Positions 15,588 through 24,179 of a stretch of DNA of 27,940 nucleotides are shown here, piece after piece; position 1 is the stretch's first letter, and the number at the start of each line of letters is the position of its first letter. The stretch is taken from positions 1 through 27,940 of IMG/VR virus record IMGVR_UViG_3300010148_000087. The stretch is one strand, 5' to 3'. The DNA comes from a virus. Below the pieces are notes generated by a model. The model saw nothing but the letters and a program-made list of their open reading frames with translations, did not search any database and was not told the DNA's origin. A program made the translations under genes and the position numbers.

Positions 15588-18500
15588 TTAATCGTTGTTT
15601 TCTACAATTGTTATTGTTACTTGAGTTGGAGCAGTGTCACCTGTTACAGATCCATTTAGTTGACCTATACCTTGAACAGTAAACTCTGACGTGTCTATGT
15701 CACTCAAAGACCTAGTTGCTGTCCCGTGTATATAATTAAACCATTTGTTTTCTTTTTTAACAAATTCTTTTACATAACCAGACTGCATATCTGTTTCTAT
15801 AGCGTTAGCATACCAACCATTATAAGCAACATTGTTATAGTATTGATCATCGTTTAAATCTTGATTCCATTTGGCTTGCGAGCCTTCATAGTTTAAAGTT
15901 CTAAATGTCTTTACTTGCTCAGGTAAATCGTTAAATATTAACTTAACCGTAGAGTTATACTGTACACCATAATAATTGTTTCTAGTTTCATTATCGTGTG
16001 AATATATTTCACCATCTTTAAACGTATAAAACTCATCGTTTATAGAAAGTCCATTTTCTGGTATATAAGAAGCAAAGCTTGTCCAGCCCTGAACGTCTTC
16101 TTTAAAGTTTATAGTCTCACCTGGTGCTTCTTGGTAACCAGGTTTTCTTTTTAATGTTAAAGTGTAAACACCTTGTTGAATATTTATACAGCCCTGTGCC
16201 TCTGTTATGTTTTTTAATTTATCACTAAAATAATCAGACATACCATAATCTGATATTTTAACAATACCATTCATAGATAATCTTAACACAGCTCCTCTAG
16301 ACCTGTCAGTAAAGTAACATCTATATCCATCAGCTGCAAAACTTTCTGGATTCTTGCTTATACCAAACTCGCCAAATGTAGATGGTATTATAGCTTGACC
16401 TAGAACATTGCTTGATGCTGTTATATTTGCATTACCGTCTGCGTTAAATAAAGCATCTTTATTAGCTAGTATTTTAACAACTTTATCTTCGCAAAAAGCT
16501 AACATATCTGTGCCTCTAACGTGTAATTTTTGTATACTACCGTACTCAGGATTTAAGTCTTTTGTAATTTTATCAGCCATAATAAACTGATTAGTGCCAT
16601 TTAAACCTGATGTTGAATTATATATTTGAGAATATATTAAACCATTTTTTCTTCTTTCTTGCTTGTATTGCTCAGCTAAAGGTGCAGATGCTTTAACACC
16701 TTTCTTTATAAAAGGAGCGTTAAAATCATCTCTAATTCTATTTGACTCTACGCCGTTTGCAAAACTATAACAGTTATGATACGTTAAAGAGTGTTCGTTA
16801 CCGTGTTGAGCTATAGGTATGGCATCACTTGCTTCGTAATATATATCTAGTTCAGCTTGCTCTTTTGGTTCTGTTTCCCATATTGCAGGGTTTTTAGTTC
16901 TAAAAGAAGCCGCGTCATATTCTTCTACTATTTCAATGCTACTGCTTCTATATCCACTTGGGTTTGGAAATCCATCAGTAAATAAATCCCAGTCTACTAT
17001 TGGTTTATCTAGTTTTAATATAAATATTCTTCTTTTGTTTCTTGACCAAGACCCATCATTACCAAGATCAGGACTGTTAAAGTTTCTAACAGGCCTGTGA
17101 GCGTGTTTTTTAATTGTATAAACATTTTGGTTAGGATCGTCTGCAAATCTAAATTTAGTACCATCGGTTGTTATAGCGTCAAGAACTTCTGCGTATATTC
17201 CGTTCCTAGAAGCACGTATACCAGTTATACTTCTGTGTCTTTGAAAACATAGTTGAATAGTATCTCTACCTATTTTTACTGGTTGAGTTCTAACTGTATT
17301 AGTGCTAGCGTTCCAAGCGCTTTTACTAGCTAAAACTTGAGCAAAATTATCAGCACGCCCAGAACCTTTTATGGTGTTTTCTTTCATTTCATAAATCTTA
17401 CAGCTATTCCACATCCAGCCTCTTTTCCTAGCAGAATCAGTATCATTATTGTTCCATGATCCATTACCACTACCGCCGGCGCGTCTACCACAGTTAAAAC
17501 CGTTTTTCATGACACTAACTGTAGCTGAGTTAACAATTGCAAAGTTTGCAACGTTGTTAGAATCAATTATATACTGTTGTAGAACTTGATCTTTATATAC
17601 TTTAGCAAAAAATCTACCAGTAAACTCTGCTTTGTTTTTTAATTTAGTTTGAGCTATTTCATAACCTATACCAGAAACCTCAGAACTATGTGTTTCATCT
17701 GGGTAAAACTGATTTACATCTTGCTCAAATCTTTCAGCTAAATTAATTCTAACACGTTTACCACTACCAATACCCACAAAAGATATGTTTGATATATCAT
17801 ACCATGCTGTTCTTCTACCTCCAGCTGCTATTATTCTTATACATAAATCTGACGTAGACAATATTTCTGAAGGTGGATCATTACCATGGTTTTCGTTCCA
17901 CACATCATCTTTATTCATGTCAAAAAACGTAGCGTCTTGTTTTGGAAAATTAGTAGTATCAAAAGTAACATGGCTTCCATTAAAGACGCCAAAAGATGCT
18001 TTTATTTCTTTTAGCTCTGTTGGAGCTTCGTTAGAAATGTCTATAACCTTATATTTTGCTTGAGGTGTAACTAACTCATCTCTATCATGTGCTTTCTTTA
18101 GTATTAAAAAAGTTTCTTCATCTAACTTATTTCTTTCAGAAGATGGAAAAGATAGCCAAATATTACCGTCTTCAGCATCGTACCATCTATCTTGAGCTAA
18201 ATTATAATATTGATTAGACGTGTCTTTTACAAAAAATTTAAAACTAGTTGCAAACTGAGGCGCTGAGCTTAGCAGTTTAGTTTTAATTCTATTAAAGCCA
18301 CTAGCTGAAGATTTATCTAAAACTATACTACCTGTTTTATCTGTTTGTACAGGTGTCTCTCTTCCATAAGCATCTCTATAAACAACACCAAGCTGATACG
18401 TTCTCATTGATTTTATAGATTTTTCTGGATCAGGAAGATCCTCAGCATTAATTGTATTTTCGCTTGAAAAACCTAAAGGATCTATGCTTCTTTCAAATAA

Positions 18501-19904
18501 AGGGCTTATTTCATTGCTGTTTATATCTATTAAATCAAACTGTTGTAAATAGTTTCCATAAACTATTCTATTAGCAACTAACTCTTGAGATTTAGCTTTT
18601 AATGGCACGTTGTCAAATGGTCTTAACAACTGCATAGAAGGAAGAAGTTTATATATTATTTCAGACTCTATAATGTAGGAGTTGTTATTCCAGTCTTCGT
18701 CTGATTTTTTTAAAGAAACAACACTGTATACGTTTGTGCTTTGTTCCTTTTTAAAAAGTATTTCTGTTTCAATAACCTGCTTTGGCATATCAGATGGTCT
18801 AAACCCAGATATTTTTAAATACCTTAAGGTATTAACCATACCCGTATTATAACCTTGAGCTGGATCGTATTCAAATATATCAGGTAAAAACGCTGGCTCA
18901 GTAAATGGTGAAAAAACAGAATATTCTCCGTCTTTATATTTATACCTATAAGCAAACCTAACAAACTCTTTTTCAAACAGAGGGTCTTCTTGTTTTAATT
19001 TTAAATTCCAACTAACGTTTGTTGTTGGTTGATCTTCTGAGGCTGACTGTATTGTTAACACAGCTGTTTGCTCGTCATCATCTTCAGATATTATATTAGA
19101 AACTATAAAGCTAATACCATATTCATCATCAAAAACATCACCGTCTATACCAGCTGTAGCTATAATAGTATCACCTGTAGCCCAACCCATACCATAAACA
19201 GTTACATTTATACTTGTGCCTACGTTTACTATACCTTCACTATCAGTAACGTTAAAAACAGCTGTCGTCTCTACAGCGGCAGGTATTGGATTACCGTTAC
19301 TATCTTGGTTTTGTGGAAAAGGCTTGAATCTTTTTGTAGGTGACATAAATAAAACAGGAGCTGTAGTTGGTCCTCTCTTTATAACAGTCACGTCTTCTTC
19401 TGTAAAACTGTAAGCAGCGCCGTCCTGATCTATTAAAGTTGTATGTGTTGAGAAATCTACCGAACCTTCTTTGAATTTATCTATATTGATAACTTTTGGT
19501 TCTGAGTTGTCGTCTGTGAAGAATAATAAACCATCTATTAAGTTTATTCCAGTTATTAATGTTGATGGTTTAAATTTAAGAACACCGCTAGTGTCTATTA
19601 AAACCGGGTTAACAGCTCCGTTATGATATTCTAATATTGCATTTACTTGATTTGTTCTTTGAACAAACCAGTATATTTTATCATTTTCTTCGTCTGCTAT
19701 AGTACCTATACATTTAGCACCAGTAGGCATAACATTGCTTCTCTGCTGGTTGCCAAGTACGTTTTGTAAAGTTCCAACATCGCTACCTTCTGATGTAGCC
19801 GCTTGAACGTTTAACGCGTCTCTATATTCACCATTAGGAACTAATCTCTCGTCTAGGTCTTTATTCATTTTACCTATACGAAAGTGGCGTTTAATTTCTG
19901 CCAT
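15588..19904 (-). CDS. Tail stabilisation / muzzle protein (P22 gp10-like, crAss-like type)
   Basis: This 1438-residue protein has the very recognisable N-terminal block GKMNKDLDERLVPNGEYRDA (residues 11-30), continuing LNVQAATSEGSDVGTLQN. I know this block from phage 'stabilization proteins' related to P22 gp10 and the crAss-like muzzle. In those phages it forms the distal part of the short tail below the ring proteins. Further on are Ig-like and beta-rich insertions (about 205-300, VFNVTDSEGIVNVGTS) and segments such as FGISKNPESFAADGYRCYFTD that would fit beta-propeller blades. There is no signal peptide or catalytic motif. It follows the two ring-like genes, four bases after the upstream stop, and ends one base before the 711-residue gene. 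The family call is strong; the domain boundaries are approximate. Confidence 0.88.
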   Translation of the reverse strand: MAEIKRHFRIGKMNKDLDERLVPNGEYRDALNVQAATSEGSDVGTLQNVLGNQQRSNVMPTGAKCIGTIADEENDKIYWFVQRTNQVNAILEYHNGAVNPVLIDTSGVLKFKPSTLITGINLIDGLLFFTDDNSEPKVINIDKFKEGSVDFSTHTTLIDQDGAAYSFTEEDVTVIKRGPTTAPVLFMSPTKRFKPFPQNQDSNGNPIPAAVETTAVFNVTDSEGIVNVGTSINVTVYGMGWATGDTIIATAGIDGDVFDDEYGISFIVSNIISEDDDEQTAVLTIQSASEDQPTTNVSWNLKLKQEDPLFEKEFVRFAYRYKYKDGEYSVFSPFTEPAFLPDIFEYDPAQGYNTGMVNTLRYLKISGFRPSDMPKQVIETEILFKKEQSTNVYSVVSLKKSDEDWNNNSYIIESEIIYKLLPSMQLLRPFDNVPLKAKSQELVANRIVYGNYLQQFDLIDINSNEISPLFERSIDPLGFSSENTINAEDLPDPEKSIKSMRTYQLGVVYRDAYGRETPVQTDKTGSIVLDKSSASGFNRIKTKLLSSAPQFATSFKFFVKDTSNQYYNLAQDRWYDAEDGNIWLSFPSSERNKLDEETFLILKKAHDRDELVTPQAKYKVIDISNEAPTELKEIKASFGVFNGSHVTFDTTNFPKQDATFFDMNKDDVWNENHGNDPPSEILSTSDLCIRIIAAGGRRTAWYDISNISFVGIGSGKRVRINLAERFEQDVNQFYPDETHSSEVSGIGYEIAQTKLKNKAEFTGRFFAKVYKDQVLQQYIIDSNNVANFAIVNSATVSVMKNGFNCGRRAGGSGNGSWNNNDTDSARKRGWMWNSCKIYEMKENTIKGSGRADNFAQVLASKSAWNASTNTVRTQPVKIGRDTIQLCFQRHRSITGIRASRNGIYAEVLDAITTDGTKFRFADDPNQNVYTIKKHAHRPVRNFNSPDLGNDGSWSRNKRRIFILKLDKPIVDWDLFTDGFPNPSGYRSSSIEIVEEYDAASFRTKNPAIWETEPKEQAELDIYYEASDAIPIAQHGNEHSLTYHNCYSFANGVESNRIRDDFNAPFIKKGVKASAPLAEQYKQERRKNGLIYSQIYNSTSGLNGTNQFIMADKITKDLNPEYGSIQKLHVRGTDMLAFCEDKVVKILANKDALFNADGNANITASSNVLGQAIIPSTFGEFGISKNPESFAADGYRCYFTDRSRGAVLRLSMNGIVKISDYGMSDYFSDKLKNITEAQGCINIQQGVYTLTLKRKPGYQEAPGETINFKEDVQGWTSFASYIPENGLSINDEFYTFKDGEIYSHDNETRNNYYGVQYNSTVKLIFNDLPEQVKTFRTLNYEGSQAKWNQDLNDDQYYNNVAYNGWYANAIETDMQSGYVKEFVKKENKWFNYIHGTATRSLSDIDTSEFTVQGIGQLNGSVTGDTAPTQVTITIVENND

Positions 19905-19907
19905 ACT

Positions 19908-20999
19908 TTAGTGTTTTATTTGTTTAGATTTACCTCTCATTATTTGAGTAAGTTCTTCTGATTTTAAATTAGAAAGCCTTAGCTTGGCTGTTCTTATGGC
20001 ATTAAACTTATCTCGTTTGAATCTATTTACTATATACTCTTGAACGTTTGCTCTTGTTGATAATATAGCGTAAGCCATGTACTTATACATTGCCTCTTCT
20101 GCGAATTTATGAACTATCATTTCAGCGTCTGTACCCAAGCTATCACTTATGTATTTTAGTATAATAATTTTACCATTTAAGTCTGAGCTAAAATGTATTA
20201 AACCTCTTAGTGAATCTATATAAAATATTCCATTTGACTGAGCTGTTTCTGGATTTATACCATATCTTCTACCCGCGTCTGTTAAATAATCATATAAACT
20301 AGCGCTAGGGTCTTCTGTGTTTGTTGAATCAACTGATCTATATCTGTTAACAGAAGTTGAATCTTGAGCCGTTAATAAGCTACCGTCATTATCAAATAAA
20401 TAACCAAAGTCTGGAGCTTGTAATATAGCTGTAGGGTTACTTGTTTTACCAGTAGGATATATAACATGTTCTACGCCTGAGTCATCTATCCATGCTAATT
20501 TTACGTAATTAACATAGTCGTGTGGCAGCTTCATTGTTAAAGAAGGTGGCACTTCTATTTCTTGCGACTTAGTACACTTAAATGTATCGTAGCTTAATTC
20601 TTGAATACCTCTTTGAGCGTGAAAAGAAACATCTGCTCTTCTTACTTTTGGTATTATTTTATCTTCACCTACGTAAGATATAATAAAGTTATTTACAATA
20701 TCGTTTATACCTATAAATTGATAGTTACCTAACTGTTCTTCAAAGTTAAACTGCTGAACAACTATAACTACACCATTAGCCGGTGCGCTATCAAATGTTA
20801 ATACACCTGTACTACTATTGTAAGGTGTCGCGTCGTATAAATTAGTATTTACCTCAGAACCATCAAAAAATACTTTAAAGTTATTTATGCTTGCTGGTAG
20901 TGGAGAAAAAGTTAAAGTAAAAGCAGTTGCAGAACCATCGCCAGTAAAAGACTGGCTATTGTTATAGTATTGCTGTTGTGTTCCTGTAAATAAAGGCAT
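19908..20999 (-). CDS. Head-tail connector/ring protein with fibre-like N-terminal beta module
   Basis: The protein has 363 residues. Residues 15-85 read as a small beta domain (SFTGDGSATAFTLTF, then VFFDGSEV, then GVLTFDSAPANGVVIVV). This pattern is common in T7-type tail fibre N-terminal modules and related phage beta domains. From about residue 100 the sequence changes to mixed alpha/beta (IVNNFIISYVGEDKIIPKVR, ADVSFHAQRGIQELSYDTF), resembling ring or adaptor proteins of crAss-like and related short-tailed phages, and ends in a basic helix (RDKFNAIRTAKLRLSNLKS). It lies between the 264-residue connector and the stabilisation protein, with 3-base gaps, matching the order of tail assembly. 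It probably forms a ring under the portal; the N-terminal module may be a docking point for a fibre. Confidence 0.76.
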   Translation of the reverse strand: MPLFTGTQQQYYNNSQSFTGDGSATAFTLTFSPLPASINNFKVFFDGSEVNTNLYDATPYNSSTGVLTFDSAPANGVVIVVQQFNFEEQLGNYQFIGINDIVNNFIISYVGEDKIIPKVRRADVSFHAQRGIQELSYDTFKCTKSQEIEVPPSLTMKLPHDYVNYVKLAWIDDSGVEHVIYPTGKTSNPTAILQAPDFGYLFDNDGSLLTAQDSTSVNRYRSVDSTNTEDPSASLYDYLTDAGRRYGINPETAQSNGIFYIDSLRGLIHFSSDLNGKIIILKYISDSLGTDAEMIVHKFAEEAMYKYMAYAILSTRANVQEYIVNRFKRDKFNAIRTAKLRLSNLKSEELTQIMRGKSKQIKH

Positions 21000-21002
21000 A
21001 TT

Positions 21003-21797
21003 TTATAGTTTTTCTTCTTGAATATCGTTTTGAATTTCTGTATTAGCTATTTGATACATTTGAGGATCTTTTATTATTACACCAGCTAAAGCTAATATTT
21101 TAAATATTAAATTAACTTCTTCTGATTGGTGTAACTCAAAGTCAACAGCTGTGGTAGAGTTATACAATGCTTGTTCATTAACAACCGTGTAACCCCAATT
21201 TACTTGTGCAGGTCTAGCTATATAATTACATACAACATTATCTGTTATTGTTGTAGGATAAACTTGTATTGATCTTGATAAGCCTATTTCATTTGCTGAT
21301 GTTGCTGATTGAGCACTGTCACTAGCATCGTTTGGCACAACGCCTCTAGTTCTAACATAAACAGGTTGATTAAGTGTTGGTGTTGTTAATGGAGAGTTTA
21401 TTATATGATGAACCTCGTTTTGATTCATCTTTTCTATTTCAATATATCTAGCACCACCGACGCAGTCTGCGTGAAAAAAATAAATTTCACCTAGCCTGTA
21501 GTATAAAGGTAAAGTACCCATGCCTCCTTGATTGCTGTTAGTAGACATAACAACTGGTTGTCTGTATCTTTCAAATACATCTATTTTTTCTTTAATAATA
21601 TCAACAGGGTCACCGTGAGTCGTGTCATTACCTGGCTGCTGTAAGAATTGTTTTAAGTCATAAAAGTATTGCTCAAACAAATCCATTTGCGCTTGATTAG
21701 CCAACAAATTAAACTCTTGAGGCGTTATATAACCTCTTTGTTCTTTATTAGCTATAGCTAAAACTCTTTGATATACTGTATCTATGCTTACTGCCAT
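21003..21797 (-). CDS. Head-tail connector / adaptor-like protein
   Basis: This 264-residue protein begins SIDTVYQRVLAIANKEQRGY followed by ITPQEFNLLANQAQMDLFEQ, an N-terminal helical block I recognise from a conserved protein in marine and crAss-like phage structural clusters next to the portal and capsid genes. The middle is beta-rich (PLYYRLGEIYFFHADCVGG and the following strand, NYIARPAQVNWGY). The C-terminus is helical (EEVNLIFKILALAGVIIKD), ending EIQNDIQEEKL. An alpha-beta-alpha layout with a helical tail fits adaptor or ring proteins that bind beneath the portal. It opens the tail module after the hairpin at 21811-21851, and its stop lies three bases before the next gene. The role is by order and family memory, without a catalytic or diagnostic motif. 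Confidence 0.75.
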   Translation of the reverse strand: MAVSIDTVYQRVLAIANKEQRGYITPQEFNLLANQAQMDLFEQYFYDLKQFLQQPGNDTTHGDPVDIIKEKIDVFERYRQPVVMSTNSNQGGMGTLPLYYRLGEIYFFHADCVGGARYIEIEKMNQNEVHHIINSPLTTPTLNQPVYVRTRGVVPNDASDSAQSATSANEIGLSRSIQVYPTTITDNVVCNYIARPAQVNWGYTVVNEQALYNSTTAVDFELHQSEEVNLIFKILALAGVIIKDPQMYQIANTEIQNDIQEEKL

Positions 21798-21810
21798 AAT
21801 TTTTTTTATT

Positions 21811-21851
21811 TATAATAATTAGGCTACCGTTAAAGTAGCCTAACTACTATA
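21811..21851 (-). terminator. Long hairpin after the 253-aa gene (terminator or processing site)
   Basis: Minus-strand RNA can form a 17-pair stem with a 7-base loop: core TTAGGCTAC / GTAGCCTAA (plus-strand arms 21811-21827 and 21835-21851). Two of the outer pairs are G-U only in the minus-strand RNA; in plus-strand RNA they would be A-C mismatches, so the structure belongs to the genes' own strand. It starts six bases after the TAG stop of the 253-residue gene. There is no clean U-run after the stem (AATAAAAAAAATT), so RNA processing or partial termination is as likely as full termination. Confidence 0.65.
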
Positions 21852-21857
21852 GGTAAT

Positions 21858-22619
21858 CTATTTCATTTTCTTTTGTATACTTTTTAGAACTTCCATTCCT
21901 TCGTCTGTTTTAAACCAATCAGCTATTGCTGGATATGGATCTTGATCAAACGGTACACTCATTATTTTTTTACCAGTTTTTTCCCAAAGAAAAGCTCTGC
22001 CATCTGGTGACATTTTTATAACTTTTAACTTAACAGCTTTCATAGCTATGTTTTTTAGATGAATATCATCATCTTGTATTAACTGTAAAAACTCTCTTGG
22101 ATTATTTCTAGCAAAAACTATTATATCTCTTTTTATTTCTTTACTTGTCATTGAAGATACATTACTTCCAGCTTCAACTCTTAATATTGCCTCAGCGTCA
22201 TCAATATCTAATGAAGATGCTATTTTTAAAGCTTCAATCTCCATTTCTAAATAACTCAAATCAACTTCAGCTGTTTTTTGATCATCTTTTTCAAAATAAT
22301 GTTTGTTTCGCATTGGGTGATAAAGAGACAATAACTTCTGTAAGTTTTGTTTCTGTTTTGGCACTATTAGCTTACCATCTCTAAAAAATATATGACCTAA
22401 AGTTACTTGACCTTTTTGCTCATCAACAAATGGTGAGTTTTGGTTGGTAGCGTATCTTAATTCTCTTTGAATACCTTGTTCTTCGTCAAACCATAATAAA
22501 GCCTTTACTCTACTATGTTTTGCAGGTACTGTAAATAATAAAGGTGTTTTATTACCTTTTAATAAGTAAACTCTATCTTTAATCTCCCAAGTTGCAGGAG
22601 CTTTTTCTTGCTTTTTCAT
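21858..22619 (-). CDS. Conserved phage structural-cluster protein of unknown function
   Basis: This 253-residue soluble protein opens with beta-rich sequence (TWEIKDRVYLLKGNKTPLLF, LLWFDEEQGIQRELRYATNQ). A helical middle follows (about 120-165, YLEMEIEALKIASSLDID), then a segment FARNNPREFLQLIQDDD and a C-terminus VPFDQDPYPAIADWFKTDEG. I recognise this pattern as a conserved protein next to capsid genes in marine phage contigs, but no function is established to my knowledge. It has no signal peptide, membrane helix or catalytic motif. It is isolated between two RNA hairpins, one after the capsid gene and one after its own stop. This suggests its level is set separately, as for a minor capsid or assembly component. 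That is inference. Confidence 0.75.
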   Translation of the reverse strand: MKKQEKAPATWEIKDRVYLLKGNKTPLLFTVPAKHSRVKALLWFDEEQGIQRELRYATNQNSPFVDEQKGQVTLGHIFFRDGKLIVPKQKQNLQKLLSLYHPMRNKHYFEKDDQKTAEVDLSYLEMEIEALKIASSLDIDDAEAILRVEAGSNVSSMTSKEIKRDIIVFARNNPREFLQLIQDDDIHLKNIAMKAVKLKVIKMSPDGRAFLWEKTGKKIMSVPFDQDPYPAIADWFKTDEGMEVLKSIQKKMK

Positions 22620-22643
22620 AATATAATATAATTTAATAAAAGT

Positions 22644-22678
22644 AAAAACTACCCCACTAATACCGTGGGGTAATCTTT
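22644..22678 (-). terminator. Rho-independent terminator after the major capsid gene
   Basis: On the minus strand the RNA forms TACCCCAC-GGTATTA-GTGGGGTA, a perfect 8-pair stem with a 7-base loop. It extends to 14 pairs by AAAGAT with GTTTTT (two G-U pairs) and is followed by ACTTTT. The hairpin starts 14 bases after the capsid stop codon. G-U pairs exist only in the minus-strand RNA, supporting this orientation. GC-rich arms in an AT-rich genome plus the U-rich tail make it the best terminator in the window. Partial read-through must feed the genes downstream unless a promoter I cannot see lies in the 30 bases before the next ATG. Confidence 0.85.
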
Positions 22679-22692
22679 ACATTAGTTATTGA

Positions 22693-24156
22693 TTAGTCAC
22701 CAGTTTGGCCATCAGAATCTTTAAATAAGATAAAGTTGTTAGCAGCTTGAACACATAAACATCTTTCTGATAAGAAGTGAACGTTCATTGCATCCTCGTC
22801 GCTAGTGTAGTTACCACCAACAGATCCAGTGATCCAAGACTTCATACGTCTGTCATCAGCTTCAGAAGCTCTATAACGAACGTGTAAGAAAGGTCTTTTG
22901 ATGTTTTTACCTAATTGCTGATCGTAAACAGTACTTGTTCCAGCAGGAACTAATACTCCTTGTACATCACCAATTAATCCTCTTGTAGTACCATCGTTTA
23001 AGTATTTCCAGTCAGACTTGTAAAAATCGTAAGAACCTCTTCTAAATCCTGAGAATCCTAAGTTAAGTGCCATATCTTCAGAATTGTCAAATACACCGTA
23101 AGATGTACCACCAGTTCCGTAAGAATTTTGAGCAGCTAGCATGTTGTCGATAGCTAAAGAAGTTCCTCTGTTTAAGAACATCATGTTTTCTTCAATAGCT
23201 CCTTGCTTGTCAAGCTCTTGTAACACAACGTCAAATTCAGTAATTCCTTCACCAGCTAGCGTAGAACCAAAATCAGGGTTATTGTAAATTAATCCTCTTT
23301 CTTCAATAGCAGAGAATAAACCTTGAGTTCCGTGTTGTCCTACAACAGCAGCAGTTTCAAAAACACCAGCACCATCCATTTGGTTACCAGAAACTGGCTC
23401 AGCTTCAATCATCGCCATTTCTAATTGGTCCTCAAATCTTAAACGTGCTTCGTGCTCTGATTTTAAGTACCATAAGTACCCACCAGTTCCAGCTTCAGTA
23501 GTTACTTCTACCCAGCCGATGCTAGCAGTATCAGAACCATTAACACTGTACTTGTCTCTTAAGATAATTGGCTTGTTACTAAAAGTAGTAAAGTCAGCAT
23601 CTTTAGAGTTACCAGCGTTGATAGATCCTTTTTTGTACTCAGATCCATAAACAAATACGTTTAAGTTAGAACTGTCATTCGCAATACCAGCAGCAGCTAA
23701 AGTAGCAGCAGTGTAAGGAATAACAGTAGCAGTAGTCGCACTTGGCTTAGCTGAAACGTAACACTTTACTGTAGTACCTCCAGTGTTAACGATGATAGTG
23801 TCATGAATTTCAATCATAGAAGCGTTAGCCGCTGATGAAAAAGTTAACTCATTAGTAGCACCACCGTTAGCATCTGTAGAACAGTCACTAAAAGCAACGT
23901 GAATACGACCTTGCTCAGACCAAACTACTCGGTCAGAAGCCATAGGCATTTCAGCTCCTACCATTTTCAAAAATCCAGCAACAGTTCTGTTACCAAATCT
24001 TTCAACTTCTTTTTCGTAAACTTCTGGTAGGAATTGTTTAGTAAAGTTGTAATCATTACCTGTAATTGACAGGTAATTCGACCCGTATAAATCTTTTACA
24101 GGTCTAGGGGTTAAATGTGCTAGGGCAGTCCCAGCACCTTGATTTAAAAAAGGCAT
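22693..24156 (-). CDS. Major capsid protein (HK97-fold type)
   Basis: This 487-residue protein directly follows the scaffold-like gene and precedes the head-tail genes, the standard place for the capsid gene. The N-terminal block LYGSNYLSITGNDYNFTKQF and the following EVYEKEVERFGNRTVAGFLK resemble the capsid proteins of marine podovirus-like and crAss-like phages. An Ala/Thr/Gly-rich beta domain (about 90-180) could be a surface insertion, and an acidic helix (SEHEARLRFEDQLEMAMIEA) suits the HK97 spine helix. The gene is visibly less AT-rich than its neighbours: two 60-base samples gave 42% and 35% GC, against about 28% in two samples from other genes. This fits selection for high expression. 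A strong terminator follows it. There is no Shine-Dalgarno; the leader is AAATTAAAGATTATG. Confidence 0.88.
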   Translation of the reverse strand: MPFLNQGAGTALAHLTPRPVKDLYGSNYLSITGNDYNFTKQFLPEVYEKEVERFGNRTVAGFLKMVGAEMPMASDRVVWSEQGRIHVAFSDCSTDANGGATNELTFSSAANASMIEIHDTIIVNTGGTTVKCYVSAKPSATTATVIPYTAATLAAAGIANDSSNLNVFVYGSEYKKGSINAGNSKDADFTTFSNKPIILRDKYSVNGSDTASIGWVEVTTEAGTGGYLWYLKSEHEARLRFEDQLEMAMIEAEPVSGNQMDGAGVFETAAVVGQHGTQGLFSAIEERGLIYNNPDFGSTLAGEGITEFDVVLQELDKQGAIEENMMFLNRGTSLAIDNMLAAQNSYGTGGTSYGVFDNSEDMALNLGFSGFRRGSYDFYKSDWKYLNDGTTRGLIGDVQGVLVPAGTSTVYDQQLGKNIKRPFLHVRYRASEADDRRMKSWITGSVGGNYTSDEDAMNVHFLSERCLCVQAANNFILFKDSDGQTGD

Positions 24157-24179
24157 AATCTTTAATTTTAAATGTTAAA

